This document shows, in pieces, positions 18,896-27,537 of a stretch of 64,000 nt of DNA. The DNA is taken from the NCBI RefSeq assembly GCF_002215035.1, contig NZ_NKFP01000006.1:2385080-2449079 (forward strand). The letters run 5' to 3'. The notes under the pieces are model-generated. The model was given only the letters and a program-made list of their open reading frames with translations, searched no databases and was not told where the DNA came from. A program made the position numbers and the translations under genes. The first letter of the stretch is position 1, and the number at the start of each line of letters is the position of its first letter. This DNA comes from Leptolyngbya ohadii IS1 (lineage in GTDB: Bacteria > Cyanobacteriota > Cyanobacteriia > Elainellales > Elainellaceae).

Positions 18896-20965
18896 TTATC
18901 GCATAAGCGTTTTCTGACCAACCGATCGATATCGATCGCGTATAACGCGCCGCATCACTTTCTGGGAAGCAGTACGGGGAAGAGCTTCAACGATGACGAC
19001 ATCGTGGATTTTGAATAGCGGGTTAAGCTGCTGGCGAATCGTGTTTTGCATCTGGGATTTGAGTTCGATCGCGGTGACGGCAAATCCAGGAACAGGAACG
19101 GTGTAAATCACAAGCTGGCAGGGTCCACCTTCAGCGGGAGGAACAGCGATCGCAGCCACTTCAGCCACGGCTTCTAGCGAATTCAAAACGCGCTCGATTT
19201 CAGCAGAACTCACCTTGATGCCGCCCAGATTCATTGTGTCGTCGTGTCGTCCCTGGGCGCGATAATAACCGTTGGGTAAACGCTCGATGCGATCGCCATG
19301 CCGCCTCAAAAAAACATCACTTTCGGAAAGGGTAGGGATATCGGCAAAGTAAACCTGATGATGATCTTTGTTTAATAGCGTTGTGGATAATCCGATCGAC
19401 GGTGAAATGATAAAAGCTTCACCTTCAGTTGAAGGGCGATCGGTTTCATCGAGAATCACAAAATCTAATCCCAGTGCGGGCGTAGTGAACGTCGCGGGAA
19501 TGCAGGACTGAATGCGAGTTCCTGTAATGTAAGCTCCGCCGATCTCCGTGCCGCCGCAGTATTCGACGATCGGCTTATAGCCTGCTAGCGACATCAGGTA
19601 CAGCATATCGTCAGCGTTGGAACATTCCCCCGTAGAGCTAAAGGTTTTGATGGCACTCCAATCTAGACCTGCCATACAGCCCGTCGTCTTCCAGGTGTTC
19701 ACCAGACTAGGCACGACTCCCAGCATCGTCACGCCTGCCGTTTGGATAAATTGCCCATAGTCTCGTGTGGTGGGTGCGCCATCATAGAGGGCGATCGTCC
19801 CCCGGTTAATGAGTGTGGCATAGATCAGCCAGGGTCCCATCATCCAGCCCAAATTTGTAGACCAGGCGACCACATCACCGGGATGAATGTCCTGATGCAA
19901 ATGTCCGTCTGCCGCGCATTTAATCGGTGTTGTTTGTGTCCAGGGAATTGCTTTGGGTTCTCCGGTCGTTCCTGAAGAAAATAGAATGTTTGTTGGCGAA
20001 TCTGGTGAAACGGCGACAGCATGGAATCTTGGGTTCTTGCTGATAAACTGCTCCCAGTTTCGATCGTCCGGACGCAGCGTGAGAAAACATTCGTGACGAC
20101 AGAGAACGATCGCCTGGGGTGCATTTGCCTCAATGATCTTGCTGTAAAGGGAAAGCCGCTTCCCGCCCCGAAAAACTTCATCCTGGGTAAAAATGGCTTT
20201 GGCGTTGGCAATTTTCAGTCGAGTTTGAATTTCGTTTGCCGCAAAGCTATCCGCGATCGAAACGACCACGCATCCCGCTTTAACAATCCCCAGATAAATA
20301 GCAACTGCCTCTGCGGTCATGGGAAGGGCAACGGCGATTGCGTCTCCAGGCTTAAATCCGGCTCTCACTAGTCCATTCGCGACCTGATTACTCACAGCGT
20401 TCAATTTGCCGTAAGTCCAAATATGTCGCCAGTCTTCCTCCTCCGATTGAAAGACGATCGCAATTTGATTCTCTGGCGCCTGAAAACAGCTTTCCGCAAT
20501 GTTTATGCGTGCATCAATCAGCCATTCGGGCTTTTCTGCATTCTTCAGATTGGCAAACTGATGATGGGGTTTACGAAATTTGATATTTAGCTTCTGAATC
20601 ATCCGTTCCCAGAACTGCGATCGATTTTTTGCGCTCCATTCGTGCAGATCCTGATAAGAGGATAATTCCAAGTCCCGCATCAGGGCGGTAACATTCGCAG
20701 ATTGAATGTCCTCCTCCGACGGTATCCAGGCAGGCGCGCCAGAATCACCAAAATCAGAATCGCCGAAATTAGAATCGCTAAAAACTATTCGATACAGCAG
20801 TTGATGCAGCGCAAAAGGTTGGTTTGGCGTTAACACATCCCGCGTGAGCTGTTGCCAGCAGTCGATCGAGTTGGCAAACGGACGTTGCAGCAGTTCCAAA
20901 ATTTTTGCCGCTGCCGTTTCGTGAATGCCACAGTCAACCAGTTGCCTTAAGGATGGCGCGTTCAT
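18896..20965 (-). CDS. AMP-forming acyl-CoA synthetase, plant AAE17/18-like
   Basis: Activates a carboxylic acid through an acyl-adenylate to the CoA thioester. The ANL core is complete: ILFSSGTTGEPKAIPWTQ (P-loop), ECCGGTE-type motif YCGGTEIGGAY, HGDRIERLPNGYYRAQGRHDDTMNLGGIKVSSAEIE, and the catalytic lysine in PRTASQKVMRR. Long stretches (VVSIADSFAANEIQTRLKI) match, from memory, Arabidopsis peroxisomal AAE17/AAE18 better than Acs. An N-terminal SDSNFGDSDFGDSG repeat is a local expansion. The start overlaps the stop of the upstream haem-oxygenase-like gene by four bases (ATGA). Given HGD, HPPD, FAH and thiolase nearby, acetoacetate is a reasonable substrate guess. Confidence 0.85.
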   Translation of the reverse strand: MNAPSLRQLVDCGIHETAAAKILELLQRPFANSIDCWQQLTRDVLTPNQPFALHQLLYRIVFSDSNFGDSDFGDSGAPAWIPSEEDIQSANVTALMRDLELSSYQDLHEWSAKNRSQFWERMIQKLNIKFRKPHHQFANLKNAEKPEWLIDARINIAESCFQAPENQIAIVFQSEEEDWRHIWTYGKLNAVSNQVANGLVRAGFKPGDAIAVALPMTAEAVAIYLGIVKAGCVVVSIADSFAANEIQTRLKIANAKAIFTQDEVFRGGKRLSLYSKIIEANAPQAIVLCRHECFLTLRPDDRNWEQFISKNPRFHAVAVSPDSPTNILFSSGTTGEPKAIPWTQTTPIKCAADGHLHQDIHPGDVVAWSTNLGWMMGPWLIYATLINRGTIALYDGAPTTRDYGQFIQTAGVTMLGVVPSLVNTWKTTGCMAGLDWSAIKTFSSTGECSNADDMLYLMSLAGYKPIVEYCGGTEIGGAYITGTRIQSCIPATFTTPALGLDFVILDETDRPSTEGEAFIISPSIGLSTTLLNKDHHQVYFADIPTLSESDVFLRRHGDRIERLPNGYYRAQGRHDDTMNLGGIKVSSAEIERVLNSLEAVAEVAAIAVPPAEGGPCQLVIYTVPVPGFAVTAIELKSQMQNTIRQQLNPLFKIHDVVIVEALPRTASQKVMRRVIRDRYRSVGQKTLMR

Positions 20966-21915
20966 TGCCGCTGCGCCCCCCTAGCCTGCAAAAATTGATT
21001 CATCTGATCCGGCTGCTGTCTATCTCGCTCCAACCCATCCCAGAAGACCGCGATCGCCTCCAGAATTTCTGCGCCGCCCTGCAAGAATTTAGCGCGATCG
21101 AATTCGGGATGGAAATACACCTCTTCCAGTTCCTCCAGCGTATGTCCGGCGTGCTGTCCCTCAACGCGATTGTGCCAGGTAAAGAACGCAAGTTTGAGCT
21201 GCGGGTGACGGGTTTGCTTAATGCGATAAAGCCCATCCTCTAACTCCTGCCAGAACCCTGCCGCTGCCCAATTCTCGACCGCAAAGCTCGCGCCTTCTGC
21301 AATATTTGGATCATCGCTGCCGTAGAGCCGAATCAGCTCATCGCAAAAATGCAGCGTTGCCGGACTCCCGTGCTTACGCTTGCCAATCTCATCGAACGTC
21401 AACCCAATTCCTGCCGCCACGTCAATCAGCCACTCAAAATGGGCAGCCTTAAAGCGACAAATTCCCCCGTCCACCGTTCCCTCGATACTCACGAGTTCCG
21501 GATCGCCCTGCCGATCTTTCTCCTCATCCGTCAGATTTGAATCGGCTATTTTTGCGTCCAGCTTGCGATAGATCACCCCCAGTTCATTCAAAAGGATTTC
21601 ACGACTCGATCGCGACTGCTGCAAACTTTCCGCGTTAATCACTTTCTGAAGTGCCGCAATTAAAAACTGATTAGAAAAAACAGAAAACTGCTGAATAAAG
21701 TATTTCAACTCTACGTCCTTGGCTTCTCCGTACTGAAACCAATCGGTATAGCGATTATTCAAAATAATCCGATGATGCAGCAACGCCCGATCGACTTCCA
21801 GAAGAAACTGCTGAAAATCGTCAACCTGGGAAGCTTTGAGTTCTCCCCGATGAAGGCGTGTTTGAATGCGATCGGAGATATTAAGCGGATTGGGTTTGGC
21901 GATCGTAGAAGACAT
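20962..21915 (-). CDS. Haem-oxygenase-like fold protein, candidate iron-dependent oxidase (HDO-like)
   Basis: 317-aa helical protein. The C-terminal half resembles iron-containing haem-oxygenase-like enzymes (UndA, CADD, SznF type): E214 in SFAVENWAAAGFW, then H248-x3-E252-x2-H255 in WHNRVEGQHAGH, which parallels the H-x3-D/E-x2-H metal motif of that superfamily. The N-terminal 120 residues (helical, QYGEAKDVELKYFIQQFSVFSNQFLI) fit the same fold. It is translationally coupled to the acyl-CoA ligase and upstream of it, so its product or substrate may be the acid that the ligase activates. The reaction is unknown. A TenA-type role is less likely, because the metal residues are kept. Confidence 0.6.
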   Translation of the reverse strand: MSSTIAKPNPLNISDRIQTRLHRGELKASQVDDFQQFLLEVDRALLHHRIILNNRYTDWFQYGEAKDVELKYFIQQFSVFSNQFLIAALQKVINAESLQQSRSSREILLNELGVIYRKLDAKIADSNLTDEEKDRQGDPELVSIEGTVDGGICRFKAAHFEWLIDVAAGIGLTFDEIGKRKHGSPATLHFCDELIRLYGSDDPNIAEGASFAVENWAAAGFWQELEDGLYRIKQTRHPQLKLAFFTWHNRVEGQHAGHTLEELEEVYFHPEFDRAKFLQGGAEILEAIAVFWDGLERDRQQPDQMNQFLQARGAQRQ

Positions 21916-21988
21916 ATTAAATTCCTTATTGATGAATAGATTAGTTTGAATTGCCTGTTGTAATACATCTAGTTAATATCTGGTTATC

Positions 21989-22100
21989 TGGTGTCCAGGC
22001 TCAGCCTGAATGCGGGTCAGATGCGGCTCTGCCGCTAACTCATTGGATCTGGAGGCAGAGCCTCCCACAGGAATTCCAACGCAGAGCATTGGAACAAGAA
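21989..22100. repeat. RAYT-type four-hairpin repeat
   Basis: Ordered hairpins: CCAGGCTCAGCCTG, GCGGCTCTGCCGC, GGAGGCAGAGCCTCC and CCAACGCAGAGCATTGG. Same order as at 37189 and 53930. It lies between the haem-oxygenase-like gene and hmgA, within what would otherwise be one operon. Confidence 0.8.
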
Positions 22101-22154
22101 AACAAGAAATTGGAACGAGGAAGGAAAACGAGGAACAGAAGGAGCGGCTGAATT

Positions 22155-23327
22155 TTAGGGGGTTACCCAGCTATAGAGATAATTGGAATCTTCTAGCTGT
22201 GCTGCATATTCTGTCAGTCGCAATGGACGAAACGTATCAATCATCACGGCGTACTCGTTGGTTTCCTGTTTGCCGATCGATCCCTCATAGGTTCCCGGAT
22301 GGGGTCCGTGGGGAATACCGCCCGGATGAAGAGTGAGAGAACCGCGATCGATGCCTTTGCGCGAAATAAAATTGCCCTCCACGTAGTACAGCACCTCGTC
22401 TGAATCGACGTTGGAATGGTTGTAGGGGGCAGGAATGGCGAGAGGATGATAGTCCACCATGCGAGGTACAAACGAACAGACAACAAATCCGGGGGCGGCA
22501 AAGGTTTGATGCACGGGCGGCGGCTGGTGAATCCGTCCGGTAATCGGCTCAAAGTCCGCAATGTTCAGCGCATAGGGATACAGATGCCCGTCCCAGCCCA
22601 CCACATCGATCGGGTGACGGTGATACAGATAGCGAGTCAGATGCCCCCTGGCTTTCACCCGCACCTCAAATTCGCCTTCCTCTTCGTGAACCGTCAGCGT
22701 CTCCGGCGGACGCAGATCCCGTTCGTTGTAGGGTGCGTGTTCGAGGAACTGTCCATAGCGGTTCAGGTAGCGGTGCGGCGGCTCGATGTGTCCATAGGTT
22801 TCAATAACCAGCATCCGCTGTTCGATCTTTCCGTCTGAATTTGCATCCGGCAGAATGCGCCACAGTACCCCACTTGGAATCACCAGATAATCGCCCGATC
22901 GATAATTTAAACTACCGAACTGACTTTCCAGAGTGCCTGTGCCGTCATGCACAAAAATCACCTCATCCCCGTGGGCGAACCGATACCAGTAGTGCATCGG
23001 CTCCGTCGGACGGGCGATCGAAATTGTAATATCCTGATTCCCCATCAGCGGAACCCGCGACGCGATCGCATCTCCCCCAGCCGGTAAATCGATCGTCCTC
23101 AAATGATGGTGGTGCAGCGCATCCGAGGATTGGTACGTCACGTCGATCGGCTTTTGCTCCAGAATTTTGTAGACCTGGGTGGGCGGAAAGCGGTGATACA
23201 GCAAGGACTGAATGCCGGAAAACCCCTGAGTGCTGATTAACTCCTCGTGGTACAGTGACCCATCCGGCTGGTGAAACTGGGTGTGGCGTTTGTGCGGAAT
23301 CTGTCCAAGCTTATAGTAATAGGTCAT
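22155..23327 (-). CDS. hmgA: Homogentisate 1,2-dioxygenase
   Basis: Opens the homogentisate ring to maleylacetoacetate using Fe(II) in a cupin fold. The 390-aa product shows the short bacterial HGD pattern: HYWYRFAHGDEVIFVHDGTGTLES, VIPSGVLWRIL, GHIEPPHRYLNRYGQFLEHAPYNERD, and the metal region PYNHSNVDSDEVLYYVEG plus GGIPHGPHPG. Downstream of hppD on the same strand with 115 bp between; a type B repeat occupies that gap. In most cyanobacteria HPPD feeds tocopherol synthesis only; HGD adds a breakdown route. Confidence 0.92.
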   Translation of the reverse strand: MTYYYKLGQIPHKRHTQFHQPDGSLYHEELISTQGFSGIQSLLYHRFPPTQVYKILEQKPIDVTYQSSDALHHHHLRTIDLPAGGDAIASRVPLMGNQDITISIARPTEPMHYWYRFAHGDEVIFVHDGTGTLESQFGSLNYRSGDYLVIPSGVLWRILPDANSDGKIEQRMLVIETYGHIEPPHRYLNRYGQFLEHAPYNERDLRPPETLTVHEEEGEFEVRVKARGHLTRYLYHRHPIDVVGWDGHLYPYALNIADFEPITGRIHQPPPVHQTFAAPGFVVCSFVPRMVDYHPLAIPAPYNHSNVDSDEVLYYVEGNFISRKGIDRGSLTLHPGGIPHGPHPGTYEGSIGKQETNEYAVMIDTFRPLRLTEYAAQLEDSNYLYSWVTP

Positions 23328-23370
23328 GATGTGACTGCCTCCGCCCTTAGTTTATCGATGCATCGGCTTG

Positions 23371-23405
23371 GTTCCCCCCAGAATTGGGGGGCTAGGGGGG
23401 CGGTT
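23371..23405. repeat. Type B intergenic repeat between hppD and hmgA
   Basis: GGTTCCCCCCAGAATTGGGG followed by GGCTAGGGGGGCGG, the reverse orientation of the copy at 15626. The hairpin could attenuate hmgA transcription from the hppD promoter. Confidence 0.75.
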
Positions 23406-23442
23406 CGGACTGTGAACTCCTCCAGCATCCTCTTCAAACCTC

Positions 23443-24534
23443 CTACAAATTCCCCCGTAATGCCTGCTCCCGCTCGATCGCTTCAAACAGCGACTTAAAG
23501 TTGCCCTCACCAAATCCCCGTGCCTTGCGCCGCTGAATAATCTCAAAAAACATCGTCGGACGGTCTTGCAGCGTTTGGGTAAAGATTTGCAGCAGATAGC
23601 CGTCTCGATCGCGATCGACCAGAATTCCCAGTTTTGCCAGTTCCTCGATCGGCTCATCAATTTGTCCGACCCGCTGTTCCAGATTGTCGTAGTAGGTGGT
23701 GGGAACCTGGAGGAATTCCACACCCGACTGTTGCAGATAGCTCACCGTTTCGATGATGTCGTCCGTGGCAAGGGCAATGTGCTGAATTCCTGCCCCCTGA
23801 TTGAACTCCAGAAATTCCTCGATCTGCGACTTCCGTTTGCCGTTGGCAGGCTCATTGATCGGAAATTTGATCGTGCCCGAACTGTCCTGCATCACGCTCG
23901 ACGTTAACGCCGAATATTCCGTTGAGATTGCCTGATCGTCAAAGTGAACCAGCATCTCAAACCCCATCGTTTTCGCGAAGAACTGCACCCACCGTTCAAG
24001 CTGCCCCAGTTCCACGTTCCCCACAATGTGATCGATCGCCTTTAAGCCTGCCCCCGATCGCTTAGACTGCGCTGACTCACGCGGCACAAAACCAGGAGCA
24101 AATCCGCCTGCATAGTCACTGCGATCGACAAACTTAATCAGCACATCGCCATAGGCATGAATGGCAGCATAGCGAAACACCCCGTAGCTATCCTCGATTT
24201 CGGTGGGTTCAATTGCGCCGATCGCCCCCTGTGCAAGGGTCATTTCGTAAGCACCTGCCACATCCAGGACTTCCAGCCCAATCACTGCCGCATGATCGCC
24301 GTGCTGAATTACCCCCTTAGCAACTGGATGATCTGCGGTTAAGCCGCTGCTGAGAATAAACCGGATATCGCCCTGTTCCATGACATAGGAAGCCACATCT
24401 CGACTGCCCGTTTCCAGCCCCCGATAGGCGGTGTTAACGAAGCCAAATCCGCTGGAATAAAAGCGAGCCGCCTGCTTTGCATTGCCCACGTAAAACTCCA
24501 GATGATCAAATCGCTGAATGGAAAGGCTACCCAT
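23443..24534 (-). CDS. hppD: 4-Hydroxyphenylpyruvate dioxygenase
   Basis: Converts 4-hydroxyphenylpyruvate to homogentisate with decarboxylation and side-chain migration. The Fe(II) triad is visible: H169 (IDHIVGNV), H252 (IQHIALATDD) and E331 (MFFEIIQRR). ATG at 24534 begins MGSLSIQRFDHLEFYVGNAKQAA, the usual N-terminal VOC domain. 363 aa is normal. It heads the leftward cluster hppD-hmgA and is divergent from the operon at 25129 that ends in fahA. The 594-bp gap between them is the probable control region of the pathway. Confidence 0.94.
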   Translation of the reverse strand: MGSLSIQRFDHLEFYVGNAKQAARFYSSGFGFVNTAYRGLETGSRDVASYVMEQGDIRFILSSGLTADHPVAKGVIQHGDHAAVIGLEVLDVAGAYEMTLAQGAIGAIEPTEIEDSYGVFRYAAIHAYGDVLIKFVDRSDYAGGFAPGFVPRESAQSKRSGAGLKAIDHIVGNVELGQLERWVQFFAKTMGFEMLVHFDDQAISTEYSALTSSVMQDSSGTIKFPINEPANGKRKSQIEEFLEFNQGAGIQHIALATDDIIETVSYLQQSGVEFLQVPTTYYDNLEQRVGQIDEPIEELAKLGILVDRDRDGYLLQIFTQTLQDRPTMFFEIIQRRKARGFGEGNFKSLFEAIEREQALRGNL

Positions 24535-25128
24535 GGGAATACTCCTGTTACTGTCTTGCCCGCTAATTTTTTGCTACAGGCTGATGATTCGATAAACGAG
24601 AATGAATCTCCAATCCAATGATAAGTTTGCTCAGGTGATAAGTTTGCTCAGGCTTAGATAAACCAGTCTACGAAGCTGAAGTCGAAATAGTAAGAATAAA
24701 ATAGTAAAAACAAATTGTTTGTAATTGAAGCGCCTTTAAAGAAAGATTTTAGGAACACTGAATGTAGGCGTCCCTAATCAGCTAGAAGAACAAATAATCT
24801 GTTCCTGCTGTTGTTCCTGCCAGAATTTCTTCCTGGCTTTTGTCCTGAGCCATGAAATGCCTGTATCGAATTTCGAGCTAATTCCATATTAATCCTGTCT
24901 CTATATTGACGGCAAGGAGAATCGGATTAACCTCCTTCCACAGGGAGATCACAGATACACCACAAGAGCGATTAAATATAAGTAAACAACGTCCTTGGAA
25001 TAGTTTTCAGCATGGCTCGATCGATTCATCACTCATCCGATCGCGTCTATTTCTTGTAAGGTTGTCCTGTCAATTAGTAATCAAAGGTTTCTACTTTTGA
25101 TTAACAGGTCAAACATTAGTAAAACTAA
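24535..25128. promoter_or_regulatory. Divergent control region of the tyrosine catabolic genes
   Basis: No gene in 594 bp between hppD and the fah operon. It is AT-rich, with a perfect 17-bp tandem repeat at 24619-24652 and several HIP1-like sites. Promoters for both directions must lie here. No named regulator site is recognised. Confidence 0.45.
24619..24652. repeat. Tandem 17-bp repeat upstream of hppD (TGATAAGTTTGCTCAGG x2)
   Basis: Two exact, adjacent copies about 85-118 bp upstream of the hppD start. The spacing and position suit a binding site pair for a regulator, though simple slippage duplication is equally possible. Confidence 0.6.
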
Positions 25129-26031
25129 ATGTTGCCATTACTTAAAACCCTACTGGATTCGATCGTCGATTATGCCGGACTCTATCCGCCCGCCCAGCTT
25201 GATCTGCGATCGGCAATGCAGAACTACGCCCAGTATGCCGCAACGCCTCACGCCTGGATGCTGTCTCGCTTCGTCTTGCCTGCTGCCCGTTTAGAAGAGT
25301 TTACGGCGATCGCCGCAGATCTGCCCCTATCTCAGTGGTCGCTGAGTGTCGTCGTCAAAGACCCCACAGAACTAGAGCAGGCTTTCGCCCTGCAAACCAA
25401 ATCCATCAAAATCGCCGCCCTGGAATTCACGCCCCAATCCTCTGAGGCAATTCAAACCCTGATTTCCCAAATTCCATCAGGTGTAGAGGCTTTTTTTGAG
25501 ATTCCCCTCAATCCCACCTTTCCAGACACGATCGCTCTCCTGAAAGGAACCCCTGCCGCTGCCACCCCTCCTGCCGCCAAACTTCGCACCGGAGGCATCA
25601 CCGAATCCGCCTTCCCCAATCGCCGATCGCTTGCCGACTGGATCTGCACCTGCGCCCAGGCAAACGTTCCCTTCAAAGCCACTGCCGGACTCCATCATCC
25701 TTTTCCCGGCAATTATCGTTTAACCTACGAGCTAGACAGCCCGATCGCCCCCATGCAGGGATTTCTCAACGTTGCGATCGCCTCCGCCTTTGCCTACAGC
25801 CAGTCCCTCACGCCCACAGAAATCATCCCGCTACTCGAAATCGATTCCTTCGCCGATCTGCTTGAACTCCGGGAAGAAACGCTAATCTGGCACAGTCCCC
25901 AGGGAAAATGCCAGATCGATCGCCGTGAAATTCAAATCGCTAGACAGCAGTTCTTTCGCTCCTTCGGCTCCTGCTCCTTTGAAGAACCGATCGAGGATTT
26001 GATTGCATTAGATCTAGTTCACTCCAATTGA
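25129..26031 (+). CDS. Unassigned 300-aa protein of the fumarylacetoacetase operon (TIM-barrel-like)
   Basis: ATG at 25129 opens a 300-residue protein that ends 57 bp before the fahA start. The pattern alternates short strands and helices (IKIAALEFTP, VEAFFEIPL, AAKLRTGGIT, VPFKATAGLHHPFPG), which looks like a TIM barrel with a conserved-looking K-x-T-A-G-L-H-H segment near residues 195-203. I cannot name a family function. The cluster has HPPD, HGD and FAH but no GST-type maleylacetoacetate isomerase, so an isomerase or an accessory role in this pathway is a testable guess. No signal or membrane segments. Confidence 0.7.
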   Translation: MLPLLKTLLDSIVDYAGLYPPAQLDLRSAMQNYAQYAATPHAWMLSRFVLPAARLEEFTAIAADLPLSQWSLSVVVKDPTELEQAFALQTKSIKIAALEFTPQSSEAIQTLISQIPSGVEAFFEIPLNPTFPDTIALLKGTPAAATPPAAKLRTGGITESAFPNRRSLADWICTCAQANVPFKATAGLHHPFPGNYRLTYELDSPIAPMQGFLNVAIASAFAYSQSLTPTEIIPLLEIDSFADLLELREETLIWHSPQGKCQIDRREIQIARQQFFRSFGSCSFEEPIEDLIALDLVHSN

Positions 26032-26088
26032 AAACCGAGAAAACCGATCGACAGGCGCTAACCCTTCCCATCCCCAATCCTAAGCCCC

Positions 26089-27408
26089 ATGACTTCCTCA
26101 ATGAATCACACCCCTGATCCATCGCTTAAAAGCTGGGTGGAATCTGCGAATTTATCCGACAGCGACTTCCCGATTCAAAACCTGCCGTTTGGCGTGTTCC
26201 GATCATTTCACAGCAGCGAACCTGCCCACATCGGAATTGCGATCGGCGATCGAATCCTAGATCTCAACCGCTGTAGCAATCTGGGGCTGTTCAACAACCT
26301 GCCCGATGCCCTTCAAGCTGCCTGCACGGAAAGCAAACTTAATTCCCTAATGTCCCTCGGTTCGGAGGCAGTTTCCCAGCTGCGATCGTCTGTCAGCCAG
26401 TTGTTAAATGTCAATTCCAATCAAAGACCCGAAGCCGAAATCCTCGTTGCCATGCGCGAAGCAGAACTGCTGTTGCCCGCAGAAATTGGTGACTATACCG
26501 ACTTCTACGCCTCCATCTTCCATGCCACCAACGTCGGTAAGCTATTCCGTCCCGACAATCCCCTGCTGCCCAATTACAAGTATGTGCCGATCGCCTATCA
26601 CGGTCGCGCTTCTTCGATTTTGCCCAGCGGCGTTTCCATCCATCGTCCCCAGGGTCAGCGAAAACCGCCCGATGCCACTATCCCCGAATTCTCCCCGTCG
26701 CGAATGCTGGACTACGAGTTAGAAGTGGGCTGGTTTGTCGGTAAAGGCAATGAGCTGGGGCAACCGATTTCGATCGATCGAGCAAAAGAATATATCTTTG
26801 GACTCTGTTTGGTCAACGACTGGTCAGCCCGTGACCTGCAAGCCTGGGAATATCAGCCCCTCGGCCCCTTCCTGGCAAAAAACTTTGCCACCACCATTTC
26901 CCCCTGGGTCGTCACGCTGGAGGCATTGGAACCCTTCCGCTGTAAAGCGTTTCAGCGATCGTCCGATGACCCGCAGCCCCTCCCCTACCTATTTTCAGAA
27001 ACAGACCAGCGATCGGGCGGATTTGAAATTACCCTCGAAGTCTGGCTTTTAACCGCAAAAATGAAAGCTGAAAACATAGCTCCCGCTCGGCTCAGTCAGG
27101 GTTCCTTCAGCCAAATGTATTGGACGATCGCCCAGATGCTCACCCACCACGCCAGTAACGGCTGCAATCTGCGATCGGGAGATTTACTCGCTAGCGGCAC
27201 GATTTCCAACGCCAACTCCGGTACTCAGGGCTGCCTCCTCGAACTGACCCAAAGAGGCGCACAGCCGATCGAGCTTCCCAGCGGCGAAACCCGCGCATTC
27301 CTGGCAGACGGCGACGAAATTATCCTGCGCGGATTCTGCGAAAAGTCAGGCTATCCCCGAATTGGCTTTGGCGAATGTCGATCGGCGATCGTTTCCCTGC
27401 AAAAATAA
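26089..27408 (+). CDS. fahA: Fumarylacetoacetase
   Basis: Hydrolyses fumarylacetoacetate to fumarate and acetoacetate, the last step of tyrosine breakdown. Active-site region DYTDFYASIFHATNVG gives D138 and H145; ELEVGWFVGKGNELG, CLVNDWSARDLQAWEYQPLG and SGTISN follow in the usual order. At 439 aa it is full-length. ATG 26089 (MTSSMNH) may be replaced by the second Met four codons later. Likely co-transcribed with the 300-aa gene. A perfect ACCCCTG-TTA-CAGGGGT hairpin follows the stop. Confidence 0.95.
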   Translation: MTSSMNHTPDPSLKSWVESANLSDSDFPIQNLPFGVFRSFHSSEPAHIGIAIGDRILDLNRCSNLGLFNNLPDALQAACTESKLNSLMSLGSEAVSQLRSSVSQLLNVNSNQRPEAEILVAMREAELLLPAEIGDYTDFYASIFHATNVGKLFRPDNPLLPNYKYVPIAYHGRASSILPSGVSIHRPQGQRKPPDATIPEFSPSRMLDYELEVGWFVGKGNELGQPISIDRAKEYIFGLCLVNDWSARDLQAWEYQPLGPFLAKNFATTISPWVVTLEALEPFRCKAFQRSSDDPQPLPYLFSETDQRSGGFEITLEVWLLTAKMKAENIAPARLSQGSFSQMYWTIAQMLTHHASNGCNLRSGDLLASGTISNANSGTQGCLLELTQRGAQPIELPSGETRAFLADGDEIILRGFCEKSGYPRIGFGECRSAIVSLQK

Positions 27409-27411
27409 ATT

Positions 27412-27428
27412 ACCCCTGTTACAGGGGT
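27412..27428 (+). terminator. Hairpin after fahA, possible terminator without U-tract
   Basis: ACCCCTG-TTA-CAGGGGT, seven perfect pairs, three bases after the stop codon. No T-run follows. Confidence 0.4.
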
Positions 27429-27470
27429 CAGGAGGGACTGCTGAACCAGTATTGCATCCCTATAAAGCCA

Positions 27471-27506
27471 GTTCCCCCCAGAATTGGGGGGTTAGGGGGG
27501 CGGTTC
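27471..27506. repeat. Type B intergenic repeat
   Basis: GTTCCCCCCAGAATTGGGGG then GTTAGGGGGGCGGTTC; nearly identical to the copy at 23371. It separates fahA from the convergent lipoprotein gene. Confidence 0.75.
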
Positions 27507-27537
27507 AGATCGCAACGGTGGCTTCTAAACCAGGCTC

